A DNA stretch of 64,000 bases from Rusavskia elegans (lineage: Eukaryota; Ascomycota; Lecanoromycetes; Teloschistales; Teloschistaceae). Where the stretch lies: contig SAUG01000053.1 in assembly GCA_011316305.1 (NCBI GenBank), positions 496,001-560,000 of the forward strand. The letters are read 5' to 3'. The stretch's first letter is position 1; every line of letters starts with the position of its first letter. A program made the position numbers and the translations under genes. This document shows, piece by piece, positions 1 through 10,207 of this stretch. Under the pieces are notes generated by a model. The model did no database searches. It worked only from the letters and a program-made list of their open reading frames with translations, and was not told where the DNA came from.

Positions 1-606
1 AAAATTAATTTTTTTTTTAAATATTAAAAAGTTTTACTAATATATTATATATATAATCTACTAAATAATTATATAGTAGTTTTACTAATAATAGATATCG
101 AAATATTTTAAAAAAAATCTGATAAATTATTTAAAACGCTTTAGATTTATAGAAATAAATTAAATAAAAAACTATTAATAGAATCTAGCAATTTAAAAAT
201 TTTATTTTCTTTAATACCGGATATTTCAATTATAATAGCCTTTTTAGTATATTTATCTAATAAATCTATTTTTTAATAAAAGTATATTTTTTTTATAAAA
301 GCGATATATATTTCTATTCGAACTTTATTTTTAAAAATTATATTTCTATCTATAATATAAATATTTATTATATTTTCTAAAATAAATATAGATTTTATAA
401 ATTTTTTTATATTTTATATAGATAGAATAAACTTTTTATATAATATTACTAAAAATTTTAATAAAGTCGGTAATTTTATAATAACGGATAATATTAGATT
501 TAAAATAATATTAAAATATAATATAAAAAAAAAGAAAAAAAAGATTTAAAATAATAGAAAATAGATAAATTTCGGAATAAAATTAAAAAAAAAAAAGAAT
601 ATATAT

Positions 607-1024
607 ACGATTAATTATTCGGATTTTTGATTTTAATCTTTTACGAATTTAACGCTAGAGGCGCTAATTCGATTAGATTACGTAATTATTTAGTATTTAA
701 GTATTTTACCGAGAATTCGAATTTAGAACTCCTAAAAAAGCTAGATATAGACTAAAATCTAGAGAAAAACCGTAATCTATTTAATTTTAATTAACTTATT
801 TTACTTCGATCGATCGAGCTAGACCGAAACGATCTACTATATAAAATTTCTATATAAAAACTCTATATAAAATTAATTTTTAATCGATAGAAAAAACTTA
901 AATATTAGTTAATTTTCGAAAGATTCGAATTTCCGACCCGTCGAATTAATTCCGTTAATTCCGAAGAGCGCTAGATCCGCCGGGCTTCCAAGTTACGCAA
1001 CGTTGCCGCTGCGCCATCCAGACC
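607..1024 (-). mobile_element. tRNA-derived SINE-like element, copy 1
   Basis: One of three 418-bp copies of the same sequence. Read on the minus strand it begins at 1024 with a tRNA-like head holding an RNA polymerase III box A (TGGCGCAGCGG) and a box B related to GGTTCGAATCC. A tail of about 300 bp follows and ends in a TA-rich run near 607. This is the most mutated copy: its box B reads ATTCGAATC, and nearly all differences from the other copies are C/T or G/A transitions. It abuts the end of a second repeat family at about 1025-1046. Confidence 0.75.
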
Positions 1025-1029
1025 AAAAA

Positions 1030-1372
1030 AAAAATATTATTATAATTTTAAACCAGAATCTATATTAAATTCAATATTTAATATAAAAAATTTTTAATAT
1101 ATATTAAATAATTAGAGATTTTTTAGTAATTAGTATTATTTAGTAGTATTAATTACTAATTACTGTTAAATAATATATTCAATTATTTAGTTATATTTTA
1201 TATATTAAATATATTAATTATATTAATTATAGAAAATTTTTTTATTTATATAAATTTCGAACCCGATATTTTTATAGTTTATATTTAATTTATTAGTTAT
1301 CGCTATATATTATTTTATTAATTAAACTAATTTATTTTTATATTAATTAAAATAAATACTCGTTATATTTTC
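1030..1372 (-). mobile_element. second SINE-like family, copy 1
   Basis: A roughly 340-bp sequence that recurs in inverted orientation at 5895-6230. On the minus strand it starts with a degenerate tRNA-like head (box A-like TAGTTTAATTAATA; box B-like GGGTTCGAAAT at about 1253-1266). An AT-rich tail follows and contains an imperfect palindrome built from AGTAATTAGTA. The 3' end of this copy leads straight into the 5' head of the first-family copy at 1024. Both copies are heavily CpA-depleted. Confidence 0.55.
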
Positions 1373-2224
1373 GTTTATAGATATATTAATAAATCCAACC
1401 AATTTTTAAAGATATTAGATTTTTCAAATAGTTTTATAATATATTTCTACGGTTTATATAAAGACGACTAAAAAATCGATTATATCTATTATTAGATCTA
1501 CTTTTATTATCGCTATTATAAAAATAGTTATTTCCGGAAATATTTAAAATATCTTTAAAACTAATATATTTTCTTGAAATATTTTTATCTACGGTAGAAA
1601 TAGTAGCAAATCAAACTATAAATAAATTATTTAAAAAAAATTTATAACGAAATTTCGAATCTATATAAATTTTAAAAAAGACCGTATTTTTATTATATAC
1701 TATTATTTATTCTATATCGGCGTCGAATTAAAAATAAAAGAAAAATCTAAATCGAAAATTTATATTTAGGTTTGGAAATCTTTATTTATAAAAATAGGTA
1801 AAACCGATTTAAAAAAAACTTTAATAATAGAATAAAATTAAATCGTTTATAATTTTTAAAAAGTTATTATTACTAGTATAGAATTTTAAACTATTTTTTT
1901 ATAATTATAAAAAATAAAATAATTATATATATAAATATTTTTATACTAGATTTATATTTATTTCCATATCCGTTTTTATAATTAATAATCGGATTAGTAA
2001 ATCTTCGAATTGGTATATAATTATACAATCTAGATATATATTCTATAATTTTTTAAATCGTTTATATAATTTAAAATCTTGATTACTATATATTTAGATA
2101 TTATTTTATATTTATAATAATTAGAAATTTAATAGCTAGCGTAGTTAAATAATTGGAATATTTTTATAAAAAATTAGTATTATTTTATATCAAAATTATA
2201 TTTTTATATTAGATTTTAATATTT

Positions 2225-2365
2225 TAACGGTTCCGAATCGGATCGGATCGGATTATAAATTAAAAATCGAAAATATATCGATTTAATATTTAAAAAAATC
2301 GAAACCGATTCGAATCGAATTAATTTCTTTAATCCGAATTCGAAATTCGATCCGACAGTCAATTT
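2225..2365 (-). repeat. TIR-type element end, CGGATCGG family
   Basis: Read on the minus strand from about 2362, this segment begins GACTGTCGGATCGAATTTCG and continues in close agreement with the element starting near 3163. It is rich in CCGATTCG/CGGATCGG words in both orientations. It appears to be one decayed copy of a short DNA-transposon (MITE-like) family. No transposase reading frame survives. Confidence 0.45.
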
Positions 2366-2499
2366 AGTTAATCCGAATTAAAATTTCTAGAAATAAAATT
2401 TTCTAAAAAAGATATTTCTATTAGATTATCTATTCGATTAACTATTAAATAGCTATTATTTATAGATTTAATTGACGGAAGTAATATAGTTTTATATAA

Positions 2500-2960
2500 A
2501 CTGGCCGTCGGATCGGATTTCGAATCCGAATTAGTTAATTCGACCCGATCCGAATCGGGTTAAATTAAAATATAATCGGACCCGACCGAGTTTTAAACCC
2601 GGGTTAGCTAACCCGATCCGATTCGTTAAAACTAGATTTTAGCGCTAAATTCTAGTATAAAAGTATAAAGCTAATATAATACTATTTTTATTTATTTAAA
2701 AAAATTCTAATTAACTAATTACGCTAGCTAGAAGAATTTTAATTGAATTGAATATATTAGTTTAATATATTATCTATTATAAAGATAAAAAAATTTAAAA
2801 TATATAGATTTATTCTATATATAAAAGATTTAGTAGATATCCGGGTTCGATTCGGGTTCGATCCGGACTCGACCGCTTAGCGAGTCGAACCGATTCGACC
2901 CGCTAAAAAATCGGGTTTGGTTATAAAATTCGACGAAAATCCGATCCGAAGTAGCAAGTC
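2500..2960 (+). mobile_element. MITE-like element with CGGATCGG terminal inverted repeats
   Basis: The left end reads CTGGCCGTCGGATCGGATTT. The reverse complement of the right end reads GACTTGCTACTTCGGATCGG, so the two termini are imperfect inverted repeats sharing the CGGATCGGATTT core. The centre is AT-rich and non-coding. The same internal sequence recurs after 3163. A clean target-site duplication is not evident. A superfamily assignment (hAT-like termini are one option) would be guesswork. Confidence 0.5.
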
Positions 2961-3162
2961 TAATTTTATAATAGACTAACGACGAAATTATTATAAAATT
3001 TTAATTAATTTTTTTAAATAATGGAAAATAAATCGAATTTTTTTTAACGGACGTTGATATAGTATTTATAATATATAAAATTTGAAAATTTTTATTATTT
3101 TGAATTATTATAATAATAATTTAAAGTAAATTTATCTAAAATATTTTTCTATATTTATTAAA

Positions 3163-3447
3163 TTGATCGTTGGATCGGATTTCGAATCCGGATTAGAAAA
3201 ATCGATTCGATTCGAATCGATTTCGATTTTTCTAAATATTAAACCGATTTAGTTCCGAATGGAATCTAAAAATTCGGATTTAATCCGTTGAAACCGCTAA
3301 AACCGTTGAAATCGCTAAAATCTAATATAAAAATATAATTCTAATATAAAAACTATATCTATTTATTTAAAATAAATATAGCTATTTAATTATAATAATT
3401 CGAAAGATTTTAATTTAATAAAATATATTATCTATATATATATATAT
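3163..3447 (+). mobile_element. MITE-like element, copy interrupted by SINE copy 2
   Basis: It begins CGTTGGATCGGATTTCGAAT and follows the 2500-2960 element through its centre up to the ATATATTATCTATA stretch, where the SINE-like element at 3448-3865 takes over. This suggests the SINE inserted here after the MITE-like element was already in place. Confidence 0.45.
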
Positions 3448-3865
3448 ACGATTAATCATTCGGATTTTTAATTTTAATCTTTTACGAATTTAACGCTAGA
3501 GGCGCTAATTCGATCAGATTACGTAATTATTTAGTACTTAAATATATTACCGAAAACTCGAATTTAAGACTTCCGAAAAAGCTAGATCTAGACTAAAATC
3601 TAGAGGGAAACTATAATCTATTTAACTTTAATTAATTCGTTTTACTTCGATCGATCGGGCTAGGCCGAAACGATCTACTATATAAACCTTCTATATAAAA
3701 ACTCTATATAAAATCGATTTTTAATCGATAGAAAAAATTTAAATATTAGTTAACCTTCGAGGGATTCGAACCCCCGACCTATCGAATTAATTCCGTTAAC
3801 TCCGAAGAGCGCTAGATCCGCCGGGCCTCCAGATTACGTAATATTGCCGCTGCGCCATCTAGGCC
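3448..3865 (-). mobile_element. tRNA-derived SINE-like element, copy 2
   Basis: Second 418-bp copy, on the minus strand. Its T-arm equivalent is intact (GGGGG, TTCGAAT, CCCTC), with box A TGGCGCAGCGG near the 5' end at 3865. The 3' end runs into an alternating TA tract (about 3433-3448). It lies at or next to a CGGATCGG-type TIR element, whose sequence can be followed up to the TA tract and then stops, as expected for insertion into that element. The target-site duplication is not clean here. Confidence 0.75.
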
Positions 3866-4068
3866 GATATTTATTATTAATATATATTTTATAAACGATT
3901 TTAAATCTTTTATAAATTACTATAAATTTTTTTTCTACTAATTTTTAGTTATAGAAGATCTCGAAGTAAAGAAATTTTAATTTCGTTTATTAAACGTTTT
4001 TCATTACGAATATCTATCTAGAAGCGGCTTTTTTTCTAATTAGTTCCGTTAATATTTATAGTAAATAA

Positions 4069-4395
4069 TTATTTATTATAGCTTTTTATCGCCTCGTCTA
4101 TATTTATCGTACAACCCGTATCCAAACGCTCCGTTAAACTGTTAAAATATTCTTTAGCTCGCGTAGCTTTAAGACGGTTACCAGCTATAGAGTCGCCAGC
4201 TAGTACGCTGGCTATTATAGCTAGAAGTTTTACCCGGTCGATTAGATTAAAAAGCGGTAGAGAGATCGGATAGCGCGTTTTAAAAATAGTAAAAAGAAAA
4301 TTTTTATCGAAGTTAAAATAGATTACTCTAGCTATAATAAAGTAGTCGACGTCTTCACGGATAGATATAGTTATTACAGATATAGATACTACCGT
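4069..4395 (-). pseudogene. decayed ORF in a less-mutated island
   Basis: In a block full of stop codons, the minus strand stays open for 108 codons between a TAG at 4396-4398 and a TAA ending at 4069. Local GC content and CA/TG content are visibly higher than in the flanks. The reading contains segments such as LAIIASVLAGDSIAGNRLKA and AKEYFNSLTERLD, which look protein-like. There is no start codon. The upstream stop could come from RIP. I do not recognise the family; it may be the C-terminal end of a transposon or duplicated host gene that was only partly mutated. Confidence 0.4.
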
Positions 4396-5894
4396 CTAGT
4401 TTAGCTACGGTATAGCTATTACGAAAATATATACGTACGTAAAAGGTTTTAGATATTATAGAGCTTATATTGCTAGTAAAAGAAGAAAAAGCGATAATTA
4501 TAAAATATATTTATTTATAAAAATTTCTACGTTAAATTATCGGTAGAAAGATATATTATATTACTAAGTAAATTTAAATTAAAATTTTATAGAAAGAACC
4601 GTTATTTATATTAATTAAACTAGGATATAAATTCTACTACCGTATATTTAATACTGGTATATTAACGTTTGATTTATTTACCGAATCATTGATTTATCGG
4701 ATACCAAAATCAAAACAAATTAATTAAATAACTTTTTATAATATTTTATCGTTTTCTATAAATATAAATTTTTTATTTAAACTAGTTTTCTAGAATTTAA
4801 AACTATTATTATTATCTTCTAAAATTATTTTTTACTAGTTTTTAAAATCTTTTTTTAATATAATATTAAACTATTATTATTATTTTTATTTAATTAAAAT
4901 TCTTTTATAAAATAGTTTAATTTATTATAATTATAGTACGTTTTAGAATTTTTATTTCCTTTACTATTTCTAGAATTCTTTCTTTTATATCGTTATTATA
5001 TTAAATTTAGTTCTATTAGTATTAGTTTATAGTAGCTATTTCCGGACTATTTTTTATTTAGATATTATCTTCTATAAAACCGTCCCGAATAACGTTTTAT
5101 ATTTCTTTATAGTCTATTATTATAGCGTTTCTCTATATCTTTTTTTATATAGTTTATTATCGAAGTCGATAGATATTTTAATTAGATTATCTAATATATT
5201 ATATATTCGACTATTATATATAAATTTATTTTTTATTCGCTTTTTAAATCTTAATTTAAATATTATATATAGAACGTTATTATTCTATTCCGTTAATAAT
5301 ATCTATTTTTTAAAGTATACGGCGTAATTAAATACTATAGTCTTTTACTAAAGGTATTAAATAAAGTATTTAATAGTCTAAATTTTATCTAAAATTCTAA
5401 AAATATTATAAATAGCTTTTTTAAATTTTATAAACTATATAAAAATATATTTATTACCTTCGTTATCGTCTATATATTATCGAAAGAGATTTTATCTAGT
5501 ATTAGATTTATCTTCGAAAATAGAATATAACGAAAAGGATTTTTTTTTAAAATATAAAATAGAATATAAAGTATATATCTAATTATATAAGCCAATCTTC
5601 TAGTTTATTATAATTTCTATAGTATTTATCGGATTTATTAACTATAATACTATAAAATTAATAATTAGTAAAAGAAATACTAACTTTTTTATTACTATTA
5701 TTATCTTTTATCCGAATTTTCTTTTTTTTAGATTCAGACTGCTTTACTATAGAGCTAAAACTATTTAAAGTAGAATTTTAATATTAAATTACGATAGATA
5801 TTCTAAAAACATTTTAAATATTATAAAATTCTTTAAATAGGTCTAATATTTTGAAAATTTAGTTGGATTTATAAATATATCTATAAATTAAAGT

Positions 5895-6230
5895 ATAATA
5901 GATAGTTAGTTTAATTAATATAAGAATTAATTAGTTTAATTACTAGAATAGTATATAGTAATATCTAATAAATTAAATATAAATCGTAAAGATATTAGAT
6001 TGAAAATCTATATAAATAATAAAATTTTCTATAATTAATATAATTAGTATAATCAATATACTAAATATAATTAAATAGTTGAATATTTAATTTAGTAGTA
6101 ATTAGTAATTAATATAATTAAATAATACTAATTACTAAACAGTCTCTAAATATTTAGTATATATCAAAGATTTTATTACTAAATATTAGATTTGGTACAA
6201 GATCCAGTCTAGAATTATAACAATATTTTA
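5895..6230 (+). mobile_element. second SINE-like family, copy 2
   Basis: Plus-strand copy of the repeat found on the minus strand at 1030-1372. The head (about 5920-6010) keeps a box A-like TAGTTTAATTACTAGAATAG, but its box B is worn down to AGATTGAAAATCT. The tail matches copy 1 with mostly transition differences, including the AGTAATTAGTA palindrome. The two copies are inverted relative to each other, so they are not LTRs of one retroelement. Confidence 0.5.
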
Positions 6231-6877
6231 AATAATCTAGCTAATAATATATCGATAAATATATAATTAGAAATCTAGTACCGTAGCCTTTCGAAATATC
6301 TATTACTATAAAAAGGATTTCGATAATCTAATTTTAAAAATATTATTTACTAGATTATATCGCGAAATTTTCGAAAATATCGCTATAGAATTTAATTTGG
6401 CCGGAATTATTAAAATATAGATTATAGTATTTGTAATTCTTTAGATTTCTATTAAAATATAATTTATTATTTATCTTGTATATAAATATAGTACTTTAAT
6501 ATATTATTAGTTATATATAATAATATTTATTTCATTTAAATTTTAATCTAATAGTAATTCACGTTAAACGAATTACTATTTAAATTAAAAACTTTTAATT
6601 TATTAGAAATCTAATAAAAATTTTAGAAATATAGCTAGTAAATAATAAACTAGTTATTAACTAAACTTTATATAATTAAAAAATCTAGAAAAGAAATTTA
6701 TAGTCTAGAATTTTTCTAGAAGAAAATAATATAAAAAAAAGCCGTTATATTAACTAGTAATAAATAAAATATACTATCGTTTTATATTATTTAAATAATT
6801 TATTATAATTGAAATGATATATTTAAAATAATAATCGTCTATAAAAATTATAATATTCGATTATCTAATATAATTAT

Positions 6878-7050
6878 AAATCGGATCGGATTAGATTTCT
6901 ATTAGATTCTATTTTATAATCCGATCCGATTTTTGATTTTAATATTAAAATTCGATCTAATCTATTTAACGAGTCGGATTAATTCGATCTATTAAAATTT
7001 AGATCGGATTTTCGACAATTCGACGGAAATTCGATCCGAAATAACCAGTC
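6878..7050. repeat. CGGATCGG-family element fragment
   Basis: This fragment has the same CGGATCGG/CCGATCCG word content. Its right end, reverse complemented, reads GACTGGTTATTTCGGATCGA, matching the right terminus of the 2500-2960 element. It is another decayed copy of that family. Confidence 0.45.
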
Positions 7051-8645
7051 TATAGATTTTTTTTAGATTATTTTTTAACGGGTTCTATTTTATTAAACGT
7101 CTATTTATCTATATATGTTTCGTATTATCTAGTATCGATTCTAGTTATTAATTTATCAAATACTACTATCGAATCGAAATCTCTAATTACTACTATAGTT
7201 TCTTTAATTATTTTATAAAATCTTTTATAAAAATAAACTTTTAGAATTAAATTTTTCTAATTCGTTTTAAAAACTAATATTTTAAGCTAAATAGTATAAA
7301 TAGCTACCGATTTCTACTATTTTAAAAATTATTGTTATTATCGAAGATTTCTTTTATAGTCGTAATTAGATTACCGAAATTATAAAAAATCTAGAATATT
7401 TTATCTTTCTTTTAACTTTCCGGGATTATTAAAAGAGTTTTTTATATAAAATTATATTTTTTTTAGATATAATATTTTAAATAAAACTTTAATTATTTTA
7501 TTCGAAAACTAGATTATATATAATATAAAATAGATATTTATATAAATAATCTATATTTTTAAAAGTCTATTATTTCTTTTATAGATATTTAACGTAGCCG
7601 ATTCAATAGTATTAGTTCGATCTATAAAACGGAATAACGAAACTAATATAGTAAATTAATAAATTCTAATATTTCTATATTTTAAAAAATATTATATCTA
7701 AATTTAGCTATAGTAGTAGACGTAATCCGAACTATTAAATAGTAGGAAAATCGTAGCGTAGATTATTATAACTGATTTCGTATAACTATTAAAGTAAAGT
7801 TATAATATTATAAAACGTTTTCGTTATATAGATAATTATAAAAAATGAACGGGAGCAATATTTAGTAATTATATTATTAACTAACGAGAAAAGCTATCTA
7901 CTAGATAATAAAAAGCGATATATATAGAAAAAGGGCCGATATATTCGATAGAACCGATCTATTAAAAGAGAGTAGCTTTTCGGCTCTAGCGGCTTTAAAT
8001 AGATTAAATTATTAGTTCGTTTATTTGATTAATAAACGTAAATACTTTTATAGAATCGTGGACGTAATATATAGTTATAGCGATAACTATAGATAATAAT
8101 TACGCAATATAAAATATAGATATAACGAAAATATTCAATATTTGTAATCATTTATAATATCGAAAAAAATTTAGATAATAAAAGATTCATAATCGCGAAT
8201 GAAAAAAAATAGTTAAATAGAAATAATTAACTATTCTATAAATTTTATCTAACGAATTATATATTTTCAATAGTAAATGATTATTTAATATACAAATATA
8301 ATAATCTTTACGGTTTATAATTTTAGAATAGAAAATATATATATGAAAATTTAATATAATTTTAAATAGAAATTTTTTAAATAAAACAATTAACGATTTG
8401 GATTTTAATTAAATAAAATAATATTCAATATTTTAAAATTAAATCGAAAATTTAAATATAAATTTCTAAAAACGCAAGATTTTTAGTATTTAAACGTTAA
8501 ATTTAATAGAAAATTAATAAAATTATATTGAAATACGAATGGAATTTTTTTAAAAAAAAATTTTGATTCGAACGATAATCCGTTCCAACGTAAAAATTTG
8601 AATTTAAATAATAACGTAATTTAATCGCTTATTATCTATAATATT

Positions 8646-9064
8646 GGCCTGGGTGGCGCAGCGGTAACGTTACGTAACCTAGAGGCCCGGCGGATCTAGC
8701 GCTCTTCGGAGTTAATAGAATTAATTCGATAGGTCGGAGGTTCGAATCCCTCGAAGGTTAACTAATATTTAAGTTTTTTCTATCGATTAAAAATCGATTT
8801 TATATAGAGTTTTTATATAGAAAGTTTATATAGTAAATCGTTTCGGCCTAGCTCGATCGATCGAAGTAAAACGAATTAATTAAAGTTAAATAGATTACGG
8901 TTTCCCTCTAGGTTTTAGTCTAAATCTAGCTTTTTCGGAAGTTCTAAATTCGAATTTTCGGTAAAATATTTAAGTACTAAATAATTATATAATCTAATCG
9001 AATTAGTACCTCTAGCGTTAAATTCGTAAAAGACTAAAATCAAAAATCCGAATGATTAATCGTA
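8646..9064 (+). mobile_element. tRNA-derived SINE-like element, copy 3, with target-site duplication
   Basis: Third copy, on the plus strand, starting GGCCTGGGTGGCGCAGCGG. Box A is near 8653, and box B (GGTTCGAATCCC) follows about 80 nt later. A perfect 16-bp direct repeat, TATTATCTATAATATT, flanks the element at 8630-8645 and 9065-9080. That is what target-primed reverse transcription leaves behind. The head is about 110 nt, longer than an ordinary tRNA, and its ends do not pair as an acceptor stem, so it is not a working tRNA gene. Confidence 0.8.
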
Positions 9065-9269
9065 TATTATCTATAATATTAAATCGTGAAAAATTAAAAT
9101 TGAAATTGTTTATTATATATATAGAATATCACTTTATTTAATCGATTAATATTTTTAATATTAAATTTTAAAAAACTAAAATTAAAATATTCGAATATCG
9201 AATATTTTATATTCGATTATTAGTATATATAAATATTAATATTAATTAAAAATCGAAGTTTAATAAATA

Positions 9270-9332
9270 AACAATTGTTAACGTTTAATAAACAGTTGTT
9301 AACGTTTAATAAACAGTTGTTAACGTTTAATA
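9270..9332 (+). repeat. 21-bp tandem repeat, three units
   Basis: Three head-to-tail copies of a 21-bp unit, AACAGTTGTTAACGTTTAATA (the first copy has one substitution), sit at the edge of the AT-rich block just before the composition changes. The unit contains the palindrome TTGTTAAC/GTTAAC. Its function is unknown. Confidence 0.8.
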
Positions 9333-9390
9333 AACCATTTGAACGATTAATAGATTTAATATTTTAATTTTTTTCATAGATCAATATATG

Positions 9391-10207
9391 GTTCTTTAGA
9401 TTTCGTCCACGGCTAAAAGTTTACCTTGGCTTCGAAACTTAGCGAAGCCTACCTTAAACCCGAGTAAGCGAGGACCGTGTCACTCTCGTCACTTCTTGGC
9501 CTGGCTGCTCTGCGGCCTTGGGCCAGGTCGTACTGAGTCCGTGTGGTTTGATGATCGACAATCCAGAAAACTCAATCGTCACCGACCTCGTTCCTGCCCC
9601 AATCGAGCCCCAACAATAATATAAATTGATTCTGCCTTCCACTTTTAACTCGCCCTCTCCGAACTCGCTCATTCTATACATCTATCGACCCGCGCCCAGG
9701 ATCTGGCCTCGGCTCCGACCTGCCAAAATTACTGGTGCTTGCTTCCTCACTATCGACGGCTCGATGCATTAGAGGCCGAAGGAGCATCCAAAATCACCGA
9801 CAGAAGGTCTGAGCCCCTCCGCTTTCTTCACTGCTGGCGTGAACAAGGCCTAGGAGCGTTGGTGACTGTGTAATTCTCTTGTCAGCTGCTCCTTCCTTTC
9901 CTAACTTCTCACACACCGAGCTCCTCTTTCCTCTTCCCTCTGCATTGGGCAGGTCACACCCAGCAAGAGGAGTACTGTGAGCAACGGTGTAATCTGGCTG
10001 GAGAGTGCGAATGATTGTTGATAACTGCCCCTCACAAGACTCTGGGCATGCTCCTGCCGTAGTTTTCGAATTCTTCGTTCTACTGCCCTCGCTTTGCCAC
10101 TTGTCATTCCAGTTCGACCTTCAGAGCCGCGGTCAAGGTTGGGGCCCTAAAAAGAAAGGGCGGATTCGTGAGGCGATCCCACACGACAACATCTCAAATA
10201 CCCAAGC
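9391..10207. other. intergenic, otubain upstream region
   Basis: Normal composition resumes here. Short open frames on both strands show no recognisable protein. This is probably the promoter and 5' UTR of the otubain gene. Confidence 0.5.

Larger units (their letters stand above)
1..9390. repeat. RIP-degraded AT-rich repeat block
   Basis: This stretch is dominated by A and T and contains very few CA or TG dinucleotides, while CG dinucleotides remain common. That pattern is expected when C in CpA has been converted to T on both strands, the hallmark of repeat-induced point mutation in Pezizomycotina. No intact gene is visible. The content is decayed mobile elements, listed separately. The change to ordinary composition is abrupt at about 9370-9400, just before the first gene promoter. 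It could be a subtelomeric or pericentromeric block or an internal AT-rich isochore; the window does not show which. Confidence 0.9.

Noticed and set aside
1030..6230. Long terminal repeats of one retrotransposon
   Set aside because: The two 340-bp copies are inverted relative to each other and the sequence between them holds other elements and no reverse transcriptase reading.
8646..8762. Functional tRNA gene
   Set aside because: Box A and B are present, but the head is about 110 nt, its ends do not form an acceptor stem, it recurs three times attached to the same 300-bp tail, and one copy has a target-site duplication. It is a SINE-like element head.
9454..10107. Minus-strand ORFs in the otubain promoter
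   Set aside because: Short, overlapping, no domain, no splice structure.
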